Positions 32,573 to 44,671 of a stretch of 64,000 bases of DNA are shown here, one piece after another (position 1 is the stretch's first letter; every line of letters starts with the position of its first letter). Both the position numbers and the translations under genes were made by a program. The stretch comes from Xiphydria camelus. Lineage: Eukaryota > Arthropoda > Insecta > Hymenoptera > Xiphydriidae. The notes under the pieces were generated by a model. That model made no database searches and was not told where the DNA came from. It saw only the letters and a program-made list of their open reading frames with translations. The stretch lies in NCBI GenBank assembly GCA_963678675.1, contig OY783196.1:13882138-13946137 (forward strand), given 5' to 3'.

Positions 32573-33156
32573 TATTTCTTCTCTCACAACAAACTATCTA
32601 ATATGAATCATATTTGATAACATAATAAGCAAAGAATACAATAACTTAGTAATATATTTTATAACGTAAGTTACGTATCGAGTCTTTTCTGATGATATTA
32701 ATAATCTCTGATCACACCAATTGCAGAATAAATTATATTGTTTCGTCATTCTTTTTCGGTATTCATTTGTTACCGGTGTGATATTTCAAATCATTGTTAT
32801 ACCACTGCGCGGACTCTAACGCGCCATTATCACTGAACCAAAGCACATGCGCCTATGGGTTTATAGGTAAAGAACGTTTGTTTTGGCCAGACCAGAAGAA
32901 ATCTACCAACCTCAAATTTTGGCACAATAGTTTCGGAACACCCTATAGATTGTACGCTCTTGGTCTGAGGACACTGTACGATTCGCCGCGACGGCGGGGT
33001 GTCCGACAAACGCTTCGAAAGAAGATCCCTAGTGTCTGAGTCAGGCAATCAGACACTAGGAATCTTCTCCCGAAATGGTTGGTTGGCGCTGCTTGCACGT
33101 CGTCACAGCCAATCATCGAGGTGCAAGCCGTGTCTAGCTGTGTCTGATCGCTTATA
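32573..33156. other. No gene seen; one short hairpin
   Basis: At about 33021-33070, AGAAGATCCCTAGTGTCTGA and TCAGACACTAGGAATCTTCT form an imperfect hairpin. Otherwise unremarkable. Confidence 0.55.
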
Positions 33157-33882
33157 GGGCGGTGTCACACCATACGTTTTCACCGGTGCGGTGAAAACGC
33201 TCCGGTTTGAAGGGATGACGGCAACGCACGGATTTGTATGACACGTGTCACACTATGGGCCGGTTGTATAAACGCGGTGAACTGTAGTTCGGCTTGAACT
33301 GTGGATCGAGCGCCGTTCTTGGTATATTTTGTGTGACACGGAATATACCAAGAACGGCGTTTGATCTGCAGTTCGGGCTGAACTGCGGTTCGCTGCGTTT
33401 ATACAACCGGCCCTATGTGTTGCGGCCGCATCTACCGAACGCTGCCGCATCTTGCTGCGGCACGCCGGTTTGAACGCTACACTTGAACTTGAACGGTAGT
33501 GAAAATGTTCGACACGGATAAATTCGTAATTTGCATTCAGGAAAAGTCAGCACTTTAGGATAAAAGTGCAAAAGAATACAGTGATAAAAATGCAAATCGC
33601 TATAAAGACAAATATTTTCAAAAAACTTCCGAAATTTTTGTATTGATTCGCGTTGGGAAAAGAACGGATGAACCCAATGTTAGCGATTCACTAGCTCTCT
33701 CAACATTCCCTCCGCTTCCAATAGAGAAATGGCTACCAATTTCTTTTTAAAAATTTTTCGGGACATCTTGATGCGCTCACGGAATGCAGCAGACTGACAG
33801 GGCAGTGTGACTGACCGGTCCCGGTGCGGTTAAAACGCATCCGGTTTAACCGTACCGGTGAAAACGCATGGTGTGACCCCGC
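33157..33882. mobile_element. TIR element with GTCACACC-type ends
   Basis: Ends GGGCGGTGTCACACCATACG and GCATGGTGTGACCCCGC are inverted and continue with CGTTTTCACCGGT / ACCGGTGAAAACG. Some 726 bp including a nested MITE. No gene. Confidence 0.7.
33257..33413. mobile_element. Harbinger-type MITE with TAT duplication
   Basis: GGGCCGGTTGTATAAACGC and its complement GCGTTTATACAACCGGCCC bound the element, with TAT on each side (33254-33256, 33414-33416). A 3-bp duplication and GGGCC ends suit PIF/Harbinger mobilisation. The centre contains the inverted pair GCCGTTCTTGGTATATT / AATATACCAAGAACGGC. Confidence 0.8.
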
Positions 33883-33898
33883 ACATAGTCTCCCAAGC

Positions 33899-34117
33899 GC
33901 CGCGTAGCATATCGTCCTATGACCTCGATCCTGAGAATCACTCTGTATAAAAAAAAATGTCCTTATTGGCTGACTGATTCATCAACGCTGAGCCGAAATC
34001 GCTGAAGCCCGCGTAGCATATCGTCCTATGACCTCGATCCTGAGAATCACTCTGTATAAAAAAAAATGTCCTTATTGGCTGACTGATTCATCAACGCTGA
34101 GCCGAAATCGCTGAAGC
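33899..34117. repeat. Two-copy direct repeat, 109-bp unit
   Basis: The block GCGTAGCATATCGTCCTATG ... CGAAATCGCTGAAGC appears twice in tandem with hardly any differences (33902 and 34011 starts). The sharpness of the repeat points to a recent duplication or an assembly effect. Confidence 0.85.
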
Positions 34118-34867
34118 TAATTACATGAAACTTGGACAGTAGGTTTTTTTTGTGATGTAAGCATTCACTAAGAAAGAATTTTACGAAATTCCTCCCCTAA
34201 GGTGATAAAATACGATATATAATTTTGTATGAAGATCCGACATTTTTGAAGTTAAATTCATGAAAACTCGTATTTGGTTTATCGGTTAAAAATTAAGGAG
34301 TTACATCTAGTAGTTGGCGGCCGAAAAAAAGGCGTGTTTTTGTGAATTTATTTTGGGAAAATTATTGCAGGTTTCGAACTGTTTTGTTTTCATAGTAAAG
34401 GGTATATCTGACTATGTGTTTCATAATTTTTTTATTGGAAAAAATTCACAAATGTAGCAGATATAATAGGTATATTTTTCCCGGGCCGCTGTTCAAAAAA
34501 GGCTTTCCGCGGTGACCACGGTAACTTCCACACCAATCATCTGACATCAAAAAACCAAATAAATTACGTTTTTGTATCGTATTACCTAGTCCTTAATCGA
34601 AGGATTTGATAAAATATTAATTTTTTAAAAACCGGTCTTTTTTAAAAAGTGAGTAAATTTCGGTGAAGAAATCACTTCATTTTCCTTCATATAAAAAAAA
34701 GTATGCATCGAAAAAAAAAAATCCTACGATTAAGGACTGCCTTTTGATATAAAAAAAAAAGTATGCAAAATTTCAAGTAAATCGGTCCACTCGTTTTTGA
34801 GATATCGTGGTCACCGATTTTGAAAAAGCCGTTTCGAGAAAAACGCGTTTAACTCCGCTATATGTAC
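34118..34867. other. No gene seen
   Basis: AT-rich dispersed-repeat-like DNA; no supported frame. Confidence 0.55.
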
Positions 34868-34921
34868 CGTATGTCCGCGATCATTTGAACCATAGGAAAA
34901 TTGCGAGTTTTGCATGAGCAC
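34868..34921 (+). repeat. TACCGTATGTCCG repeat end, copy 1
   Basis: TACCGTATGTCCGCGATCAT, then GCGAGTTTTGCATGA. A close copy lies at 37791-37846 in the same orientation, and the first 13 bases equal the left end of the THAP transposon at 7936. Confidence 0.6.
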
Positions 34922-34945
34922 CCCTTTGGGTCTCCTCGTCCAATA

Positions 34946-35127
34946 GAATCACCGGAGAAGCGTGAATGCGCATGCGTAGTCATCCGCGAGTGTGGCGACG
35001 TCAGCAAGTTCAGATCGATTATTTCGACACACACATATGAAATTTTATTGAAACCGATCTGAATTTGCTGACGACGCCAACACCCGCGGATGACTACGCA
35101 TGCGCATTCACGCTTCTCCGGTGATTC
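34946..35127. mobile_element. TA-flanked palindromic MITE
   Basis: GAATCACCGGAGAAGCGTGA and its complement end at TA on both sides. The arms of about 75 bp contain TGCGCATGCGTAGTCATCCGC. Confidence 0.8.
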
Positions 35128-37992
35128 TATAGGGATCGTGCAAAAACTATAGAGGGAGTTATAGCGTCGATGCTTGCGCTACATCTGGCGATTATAAGAA
35201 GTTAAGGGATACTTTTTAACACGGGGAACATAGAATAAGAAAAGTTATAAATGTTAAAAATAATAAGGCACGGATTTTTGCCAATACAAAATACCCCCAC
35301 TCTGAAGGCCAAAATAAAGATAAAGGTGAAAAACTGTTTCACTCAGGTCATGTATTCAATGTTAAAGAGATAAATAATCCCGAAACACAACTAGTCCAAG
35401 AGCTAGCGACAAAATTTAGTGAGGTACTTTAAAATTGCTAGAAATTTGTAAATAGATATTTAAATAGTAGTAAATGGGAACGGTAATGACCTGTCAAGCT
35501 ATACCGGGTTGCGTCATTGAAAAATTAATTTTTGAAAGTTCAAAAAAAAATTAAAAATTATGTTGCTTCAACAAAGCTATAATTTTAACATGTTTTATAA
35601 TACCTACCTCTGAAATTAAAAAACAATGGACAGGCGATTTGGATGGTTGCATCTCCGTGCCAGGCGGGCATACACTCGCTATGTTTTGTGTATTTTTTAT
35701 GTTGCTTTTACAAAGCTATAATTTATAGGGGATGCTCATTTATCTATTTTAAGGAACTATGTAAAAGGACAGGTGATTCTGCTGGTTGCAAGTGACTGCC
35801 AGGCGAGCATATTAGTGCGACTCCGATAGCACTATTATAGCGTGCGAGGGAAGGAGAGCGTTTCAGTTCTACGTGAATTGAGTGGAGCCTTTGTTATTAT
35901 TATGTTCTCTGTTTTTGTAGTTGTGGGTAATGCGTTTCAACGCTTCATTCGACCCTTTTTATAGGAAAAAATAAATAAATACGCATTTTATGTGTATGTT
36001 AAACACTCTGTGATTAGTTTTCAGACTTTATTACCATTATTATGTGTTCCGTCTCACGATGAAATTGATTAACCCTGAATTGCATGTGGTACTACTACAA
36101 TGTGACTCCCAATAATGATTATAAAAAATTACATTTTATTTGAATCCATTTGAGACTAAACCTTTGCTATACATACGTATGTACATAAGATCGTAACAAA
36201 ATTATGGCACACGGTATTTTGTGATCGCTGCTCGGGGTATAGTCATACAAGGGTGGTGCTTCTTTAGTTACAATATAAATACACTCCGTTATTAGATCGA
36301 CGGTAAGAGAGAAAGAGAGCGGAGCAGAAAGGAAGAGGGATGGAAAGAGTTTATCTTACTCACCCCCCATTAGGTGATTAAGGATCCCCGCTGAGGTCAA
36401 GATGAACTAATTAATTGACCTTCCGAACTCAAGGACGCATATTTTCTTGAGACGAAAATCAATCCGATATATTTCGCACTCGAAAAGGTGCCTCTACAAA
36501 TTTGATCTTCTCATAAAACAAATATTCATATTATTAAATTCAATTTATAATCTATATACATACTTAATGTCACACAAAAAAGGAAATGCCCGAAAAAATA
36601 ATTATTCGCAGTTATAAGCGTATTTCTCTCTATAACGTTGCGTTTAATTAGGATTGATATGGTCCTTTTAATAATCACCCTTGCACATGTCGAAACTTGG
36701 GCATAAATTTCATCCTTTAAAATCATTTTTGGACGCGCATGAAGGGATATGTTACATACATTAATTAAACTGTCATCTCAGGTTAAGACTTCGACGGAAA
36801 CTCGAGTTCAAAAAAAGGATGTGTAAGAGTTGCCGATTTCGAAGAGACTGATAAAGAGACGCGGCTCACAAGGCGGGGGACGTTTCGGGTGTTTTTTTCC
36901 ATTCCGCGAAAGGAAAGGAAAGTTCCGAGAAAATGTGAAAATAGGAAAAAAAGGCATGAGAAAGTCTTCCGAGAGATACACAGATGTGTCAACGTTCCGT
37001 GGCGCGGTTCAAGGACACGCGGGCGTTCATCAAAAAAGGCTGAATTTATGATAGGTCGACCCTGGACAGTAACGGAGAAACGGACAGGAAAGTTGGGAAA
37101 GGATCGAGAAGCCGATTAGTCATCTATTGAATTCATTTCTTCTCCTTACAAGGAAATTAACTATTATTGGCAAGTAAGGTATGATCGTGTGGCGATGTTA
37201 AGTGATATGAACCGATGTACTGAAGTCCGTCTATCGTAAGACGGAACAGATAATAATGGTAATAAAGTCTGAAAACTAATCACAGAGTGTTTAACATACA
37301 CATAAAATGCGTATTTATTTATTTTTTCCTATAAAAAGGGCCGAATGAAGCGTTGAAACGCATTACCCATAACTACAAAAACAGAGAACATAATAATAAC
37401 AAAGGCTCCACTCAATTCACGTAGAACTTAAACGCTCTCCTTCCCTCGCACGCTATAAAGCGCGATTTATAGACTCTTCCGCTGCCGCTCCCGTTCGCCG
37501 TTCCCGTTCCCGTTCAAAGTTAAGACATAGGGAATCCTAAGTCGCATTTATAAACTGTCGCTACCGCTCCCGTTCGCCGTTGCCGTTCGTCAGACTTGGC
37601 CAAGTTGCAACTTCTCGCCGTTCCCGTTCGCGTTCCCAAACTGCAGCAATCATAACTGCGTCACGTGACCCTTAACCCTCCGTTAGTTGGGTTCAATCCA
37701 CTCGACTAACGAAGGGTTAAAATGCTTTCTTATTATATTTATAATATTCTGTAGCTAAATAAACTTACCTACAGCAAACAAACTACAGTACCATATGTCC
37801 GCGATCAAATTTACCATAGCAAAATTGCGAGTTTTGCATGAAGCGACGACCGCCACATCCTCTGCTAAAGAACGCGGACTATTCAAAGGATGCTTCGATT
37901 AAGATTGCGTATTAGCATGTCTCTTTTTCTTCGCGAATATTCTTGTAGAGTAATGGTCACTCGAGGGATGAGGTAGGGTAGGTTCCCTCCCG

Positions 37993-38076
37993 GAGAGCGG
38001 ATGCTGCAACTTTCTCACGGCCCGAGAACAACGAGAGCGGAGGCTGTAACTTTCTCACGGCCCGAGAACAACGAGA
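37993..38076. repeat. 41-bp tandem duplication inside Harbinger
   Basis: Two copies of a unit containing TGCAACTTTCTCACGGCCCG and AGAACAACGAGAG, differing at few positions. Confidence 0.8.
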
Positions 38077-38402
38077 GGTCATAAACCCATTTTTTAGCCC
38101 CTTCGCGGAAAACTCCTTCGCCAGCGCAGGACCGATGCATTTGAAGAAAGACGCATCGACGCATCTGGAAGACGTTACGGCACCCGACGTCTTCGTCCTC
38201 GAGAAAACACTCCCTTTTCTCGAGGACTCACTCCAATTGGACACCGCACGAAACACACCCACCGGAGGATCCCCTTCCCGGGCGACATCGAGAGGGATCT
38301 TGAAACGTCGGAAGGAGAAAAGCGAGAGACGAAAATCATCTTCGAAACCGAACGCAACTTTTCCTGTGGAAAGCAAATCGGCAGTGAAAGGGCTAAAAGA
38401 AA

Positions 38403-39544
38403 ATGGAACGAAACATAGATTTGGAGGAAGGTAAATATAATAAATAATAGCATACATTATATAAATTATTAACTAAAGATTGTAAACACGTGGTAAAGCA
38501 ACGCTTTCTTCTTTTGTAGAAAACGTTGGTGATATGGGAATCCTTATCGAGTTAGTACAGCAATATGAACACCTGTTCAACCTTAGGAATCCTGATTACA
38601 AAAATGTTATCAAAAAGGAAGAATCGTGGAGAGAAATCTCAGAAATAATCAACGTATCAGGTAGGAGTGTTTTTCTTTAATACCATCACAGATGATAATT
38701 TGAATTATTTGTATATATACTTAAACCTTATATTTAAAAAAACGTCAAGAATATACTAAAGTAAATAAAATTGAAAGAAAAAAATTAATTCAATAAATTA
38801 AGCTTTCTTAATAAAATTATTTCTATAATTAAATCTTTTGATAGTGGATCAATGCAAGAGATTATGGAAGAATGCCAGGGATCGTTTCCTACGGGAAAAA
38901 CGCGAAAAGTTGCCATCGGGAAGCGGAGCATCCACGTCGACAAATATTTGGCCGTACATGGAAAACATGCAGTTTTACGCGAAATATTGCAGGCCAAGAA
39001 AGTAAGCTACTTTTATTCCCGAAGGTTTTTTTTTCACATTTCACATTTCAGGTTTCACATTTTTATTGCTTTTCTAGAACAGCCACTGCTACAACATAGG
39101 TGATAATGAAAAGGGAAGAAGTAGAACGCTCAGAGTCCTCCGCTGACTCTGCCTCTGTGTGTGGAGTAGTACTTTCGCCTGAGCCACCATCAGAAAGCGA
39201 AATGAAGCAACGAGAGACACCACCCACTATTCACATTATTGAAACGCCAGAAATAAAAAAAGGTAAAACAGCATAAAAATATAAAAACAAAAAAGCACAA
39301 TATAATAAATGTTTATATTACAGAACCAAGCAGAAACCGAAAACGGAAAAGAGAGGAAACTAACGAAGCGTTTGCCTTACTGCAAACTGCAAAAGAAATC
39401 AGTACAACGCTTCGTCAGGGCAGCCAGCAAACACCCAATGCGAACAAGACGTTTGCAGATTATATATATACAAGACTGGAAGAAATGACCCCAGCAGAAG
39501 CAAAACAAAAGAGATGGGAAATTCTCCAAGTATTGGAACAATGA
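38403..39544 (+). CDS. Harbinger accessory protein, MADF/Myb-like DNA-binding
   Basis: Five exons fit: 38403-38430, 38520-38660, 38845-39001, 39100-39262 and 39324-39544, all with GT..AG introns and compatible phases. The start MERNIDLEEENVGDMG is chosen because the ATG at 38403 splices in frame. Residues about 17-85 form an MADF-type domain: LIELVQQYEHLFNLRNPDY, SWREISEIIN, DQCKRLWKNARDRFLREK, WPYMENMQF. A Ser/Glu-rich linker follows. The last exon (NRKRKREETNEAFALL ... EMTPAEAKQKRWEILQVLEQ) looks like a protein-interaction tail. In exon 3, one base appears to be missing in a T run (38973-38976), shifting the frame after MQF; this is a real lesion or a sequencing slip. In the superfamily this protein helps the transposase reach the nucleus and bind ends. 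Confidence 0.75.
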
Positions 39545-39655
39545 AATATTTCGTAAGTTAGAGTTTGCTATTTTTGTATAAAAACTGGTTTCTTTATGTC
39601 ATTAATAAATCTTAAAAATCTAAAAACTAGTTTTACCTTATTTACAAAAACTAAA

Positions 39656-40976
39656 TTAAAACTGGCGTCCTCGATGAATCATTTCTTGCTGCCAACTAAC
39701 TTTGCCAGAATCCGACATAAAATAGTCAGCGAGAGCATCGCGTAGCCCATACAAAGCTCTTTTTGCAACATTAGAACCTACTCTTCCGACATTCGCTAGA
39801 TGTTCAGTTTCTTCAATTCGCCATGCTCCGTTTGCTTCATCATTTGAATCCACATAATCTACAGGACAATACAAATTGTTTGAGCTGTTATCTGCTTTAA
39901 TTTTACAAAAATTATGAAGAACTACTATTGCTTTAACAATATTGTCTACATTTTCAATTCTTGCGTTTATATTAGTTCTCAAAATTCTCCATCTCGTTGT
40001 CAATATTCCAAATGTATTTTCTATACATTGCCTAGCTCGTGATAGGCGGTAATTAAAAACTCTTTGCTTTTCTAGTAAATGTCTCCCTGGAAAAGGTCTC
40101 ATTAAATATTTCTTCAATGGAAATGCTTCGTCAGCGACAAGAAAGTATGGCATTGTTACATCGCTATTTTTAAGTTTTCTTTCCTTCAGGAGATTTAAGT
40201 TTTGTGCATCCAGCCGTTCTCCAAAAACACTGTTTTTAAAAATACCTCCGTCGCTTTGGGAACCATATGCCCCGATATCTACCATCGTAAACAAATAATT
40301 TGAATCGCAAGCTGCTAATAAAACAATACTGAAGCTCTTTTTATAATTAAAATACAGCGAACCACTTCCTGCAGGGGCTTGAATATTTACATGTTTCCCG
40401 TCAAGTGCCCCTAAGCAGTGCGGAAACTGCCACCTTACTTCAAACCCATTTGCTATTGCTAACCACTCTTCTTCCGTCGATGGGGTCTTCAAAAATTCGG
40501 TGCTTAACAAATTCCATAAAGCTTCACATGTTTCATGTATAATTTTATGTACAGTTGTCACTCCCATATTAAAACTCCAAGCTAGGGCCTGCATACTTAA
40601 TCCTTGAGATAAATATCTGAAAAATATTGCCGCTGTAATATGTAAAATATAAAAATAATATACATACTTACTGCAAGGTAAGAACCAATCGCTCTTCAGT
40701 GTCAATTCCATCTGATCTCGTCGCTCTTGCAATGGCTGGTCCTATTTTACTGAGCAGTTCTTCAAATATGGGTTTTGTCATTCTAGTGTATTTGAAAAAT
40801 TGCTGTTCGTCCATCGCTTTCATTTTTTGGTAATGCTTAAAACTCCCTCTTACTCGTCTCTCTCTGTTGATAGGTCGGACTTTGAATCTCCTGTGCCTCT
40901 TATTACGAATTTTAAATAGAGAGTAGGAGCACAACAAAAGGCCAATGACTCCAAGCTTTATAAAATCTTCGTTCAT
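39656..40976 (-). CDS. PIF/Harbinger transposase (HARBI1-like), intact
   Basis: Two exons on the minus strand: 40976-40672, then 40616-39656, joined across a 55-bp intron (CA|GTAAGT ... TTTTCAG). This gives about 421 residues, a normal length for the family. The N-terminal region has [20 protein letters not shown]. Exon 2 opens [20 protein letters not shown], the helix-turn-helix part. The catalytic triad is visible: [11 protein letters not shown] (D174), SQSDGGIF (D224) and [16 protein letters not shown] (E301), with LVADEAFPL between. It ends HRGRQF then stop. No stops or frameshifts were seen, so it may encode active DDE nuclease. It works with the MADF-type protein on the convergent gene. 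Confidence 0.9.
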
Positions 40977-41663
40977 TATTATTTTTATCTGTTACAAATA
41001 AAAGTAACAATTAGATATCAAATCTGGCATATGTTTATAAAACGCTAACCTCACAAATGTCAGAAATCAATATAACCTCAGAGCGTCGAATCACGGCAGC
41101 GACAACGGGAACGGGAGCGGCAGCGGAAAAGTTTATAAATGACCCTTTCAGATGGCAGCGGCAACGGGAACGGGAACGGCGAACGGGAACGGCAGCGGAA
41201 GAGTTTATAAATCGCGTTTAATAGTGCTATCGGAGTCGCACTAATATGCTCGCCTGGCAGTCACTTGCAACCAGCAGAATCACCTGTCCTTTTACATAGT
41301 TCCTTAAAATAGATAAATGAACATCCCCTATAAATTATAGCTTTGTAAAAGCAACATAAAAAATACACAAAACATAGCGAGTGTATGCCCGCCTGGCACG
41401 GACGTGCAATCATCGAAATCGCCTGTCCATTGTTTTTTAATTTCAGAGGTAGGTATTATAAAACATGTTAAAATTATAGCTTTGTTGAAGCAACATAATT
41501 TTTTATTTTTTTTTTGAACTTTCAAAAATTAATTTTTCAATGACGCAACCCGGTATAGCTTGACAGGTCATTACCGTTCCCATTTACTACTATTTAAACA
41601 TCTATTTACAAATTTCTAACAATTTTAAAGTACCTCACTAAATTTTGTCGCTAGCTCTCCGAC

Positions 41664-43293
41664 TAAAAAAGTAACCATAACCTCAAAGGTTGTAGCTCAG
41701 ACCACAGTCTCAAAGGCATTTGACATTCGTTTATCACGCTTCCATGCCCGATTAACGCTAGTAGTGGGGAATTTGTAAAATTTAATTTGTCCACGACAGT
41801 TTTTCATGTGTCACACATGCGCAATACAGGTAGTGCTCCACGACCGCGGATTTACGGCGCGGTCTCACAGGGTCGTGAACTGGATAAGAGCTCTACCTGT
41901 ATTGTGCATGTGTCACGTCAATGTGTTGTTACCCCGTGTATTTGTTAGTATTCGTTATTTCGAAATTAAAAATGTTGAAACGATTAAGATACAAAGGTAA
42001 TAAATTTATTAAAACGAGCGATTTAAAGAAACGTATTAACGGAGTGGCAACGATGAATATTATGAATTAAAACCATGTTTTTCCGTGTTTAATATTATCA
42101 AATTTTCATAATACGAGACGAACACATTAAAATAATTTCAAATTGTCCGCCAGTACAAATTTGGTTAGTAACGTCCTTATCGTGCAGTGTTGCCACATCC
42201 CTACTCCTAATCCCAACCTCAACTGAATTTCAAGAGTTTTTCGAATCTTTGAAAGCCCACCGTTCTTTAATTAAACCTGACTTTTCTGTTTGTTTTTGCT
42301 ACAAAATTTCTAATTTTTTTCTCTACATCTCTCTAGTTTTTCAAAATATTTACAGTACAGTTTTCTATGAAAAGGTGAAAATGTGTCATTTTTATGGCTT
42401 GGGTATAGGGAACGCGTATAAAAGTGTCCTTCAACAAACATGAATAACAATCCTTATGAGCCTGCTGCGTATCTCGAAAGTGCGCCGAAAGCGCCGTGTA
42501 GTGGTCAAGATTGGCGCAAATGGGGTAAGCTGTCAACCACTCAGGCCTTCCGGCTTGCGCTTAAAGGTAGCCACAGACGTACAGTTATTCCTCAAGGCAA
42601 AACTGTGCAGTCGAGGCCTTGAGGATTTCCTTTAATGACGGATGGCCCACACACGGACTGATGCTGGATTCAGATTGGGGACCCAATTTTCGAGTTCGCT
42701 CGACAATTCTCGAACGCGAGAATCCACCATTTCCCCTAGATTTTCGCATGAAAACTAAAATGAGGTATTTTCGAACTTCGTTCAACCGTCGCATACGTGA
42801 ATTGTCTCACGTAAATTCACGAATGGTTATTTCCGTGCGAGATTTGTTTTTTCGTTCGAGAATTTGAAAGGAACCATTTTCTTCGTTATTTTTATGTTGA
42901 CATTATTAACAATTTTTATTGATTAACTGTTGTTATTCAGTGTAAGACGTGTAACAAGTGGCGTAAATATTTCTAAAAGGGTAAATAAAGCAACCGTGAC
43001 ATAATAATTACCGTTTTATAATAATATAAAAGTGTCAATCTGAAAATGTTATTTTAGTATGATATATATAGACGGTAGGGGAAATTATTTATTTATTTTC
43101 ATTTAAAATCGCAGGAAGAATTGAAGTACAACGAAATCCACTGAAGTACCGTATTGAACATCGCCTCAATTTAGAGGTTAGGGTTAGGTTATTCTTTTTA
43201 TTGACGTTGGTACCTGCGTTAAGTTTATTTAGCCGCAAATTATAACACTTTAGAAATTAAAACTAACAATTTGCACACTCTTTTCTGTTACAG
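41664..43293. other. No gene seen; short palindrome near 41800
   Basis: At about 41809-41916, ACACATGCGCAATACAGGTAG and CTACCTGTATTGTGCATGTGT form an imperfect palindrome. The rest has no supported frame. A GAG|GTTAGG site near 43181 might end an upstream exon of the Harbinger gene that follows. Confidence 0.5.
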
Positions 43294-43744
43294 AAGGCAA
43301 TGGCGGGTTTTGCGCGTCTTATAATGCAAAATGAAGTTAATCTACTTTTAGAGGAACTTGAAGAGGCGAATGAAAGGCATCCCAGAGTTTTTCATGAAAG
43401 GCAAGATCCTTTTGAGCTTACCAACAGGCATTTTATGAAGCTCTATCGGTTGAATAAGGAAATGACGGAAAATTTAATCAATGTTGTAAGTCAGTTTACT
43501 CCGGAACCAAGCAGGACCTCTGCATTGGATACAACGACGATGGTGCGTATCAAATACATCGTACAGCTTTAAAATTCTCTGTATAAAATATTTTCCCCCA
43601 TTTTATTTAATTTTATTTTTAAACAGGTTCTTACAGCACTGAAATTTTTCGCGTCTGGCAGCTATCAAAGTGATGTCGGTCAAAATATCTTTACTGCTGT
43701 CACAGCCAGTATTCTGCAAGCAAGTCAATCCACCACGTCGTGGA

Positions 43745-43908
43745 TGTTAAAGCAGGTGCCAGATAAGAGCAGGATGGAGTTTGAGGTTGAGGAAAACACT
43801 GGTATCAAATGGTTAATGAATTTCCGAACGCTCGACCACGTTGTACTTTTACTTTTATTAGCGCTCGAGATTGCACGTTTCCGTCTTTACAGGCTCGGCG
43901 GGACTGAG
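43745..43908 (-). repeat. Copia 3' LTR, outer part
   Basis: Identical or nearly so to 62063-62226. It ends at GGGACTGAG where the 10.7-kb element is inserted. Confidence 0.9.
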
Positions 43909-44671
43909 TAGTCCAGTAAAATTTCCGTTTAAATCGAAAATTGAGACATACGGGCGAAAACTTGGGAAAAGGTGTGTTTTGATGTTATTAATCGAGGGAA
44001 CATATTAAAAGAAAAATCACCAACCGGGTACGGCTGTAAAAAATTATTTATTGTTGAAAAAATCGATTCTTCGCTAATATTTTGAAAACTACGTGACATA
44101 TTGAAAAATAGTTAAGACAAAAGTTGTAGATAATAAAATTATCTACAAAAAAGCTATTACACTTTTTATCCTATCTTCAACGCCTAAGAAGCTAGGACCT
44201 CCAGATGAGTTGAAATGTTCAAATATTCATAACAAATCCAAAAATTAAGATTTTTGCAATTTTCTTTTTTGGAACCCGTTTAGAAAAATCTCAACATTTT
44301 TCCTAACGAAACCAAATTTTGATTTTCATTGTTGTTTACACATGATTGATTTTTAAAGTTTTAAATGCTTGAATTTATATAGAAATTTGCAATTAAAACA
44401 ATTTTTAATTATACCATCGTTTATTTTGGATTATTTCTGAAGAAAAAGATAAATAGCAATTCAACGTATCTCGCCTGGTTTGCAAGATATGCTAAATTGA
44501 AAAGGAAGGAGATTTATGCGATGATTACCACTGACTACGCAAACTGTGGCAAACATATATAGTGTCGCACCGCTCTCACTCGCGTCGCCCTGACGTTTGT
44601 GTGCGCGCGCTGCTGCAGTTGGCTGCGAGTGTCAGTGAGACTGAGGGATGCTCTCGGCCTTCCGGACCTTG

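Larger units (their letters stand above)
37459..41218. mobile_element. PIF/Harbinger transposon, nearly intact
   Basis: TAA at 37456-37458 and 41219-41221 are the 3-bp target duplication. Comparison with the left palindrome arm (CGCTATAATAGTGC) shows the empty site. The ends read AGCGCGATTTATAGACTCTT and AAGAGTTTATAAATCGCGTT. Subterminal CCGTTCCCGTTC/GGGAACGGGAAC repeats and a second internal copy of the terminal motif lie at both ends (37551-37600, 41091-41150). It carries the two convergent genes of the superfamily: a MADF/Myb-like protein (38403-39544, plus) and a DDE transposase (39656-40976, minus). Confidence 0.9.
35399..41663. repeat. Large palindromic structure split by Harbinger
   Basis: The left arm 35399-36060 (GAGCTAGCGACAAAATTTAG to GTCTCACGATG-side) is matched in reverse by 37226-37458 plus 41219-41663. 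The arms are about 660 bp. The centre, about 36061-37225, holds no recognisable gene; part of it (36950-37070) resembles 21409-21640. The arms contain a pair of related 'AAAGCTATAATTT' and 'GCGAGCATAYTAGTGCGACT' blocks. No transposase is visible in the non-Harbinger part. Confidence 0.8.

Noticed and set aside
38135..38434. 99-codon Ser/Lys-rich frame as first exon of the Harbinger partner gene
   Set aside because: Joined to the next exon it hits a stop at once, whereas the ATG at 38403 in another frame splices correctly into the MADF region.
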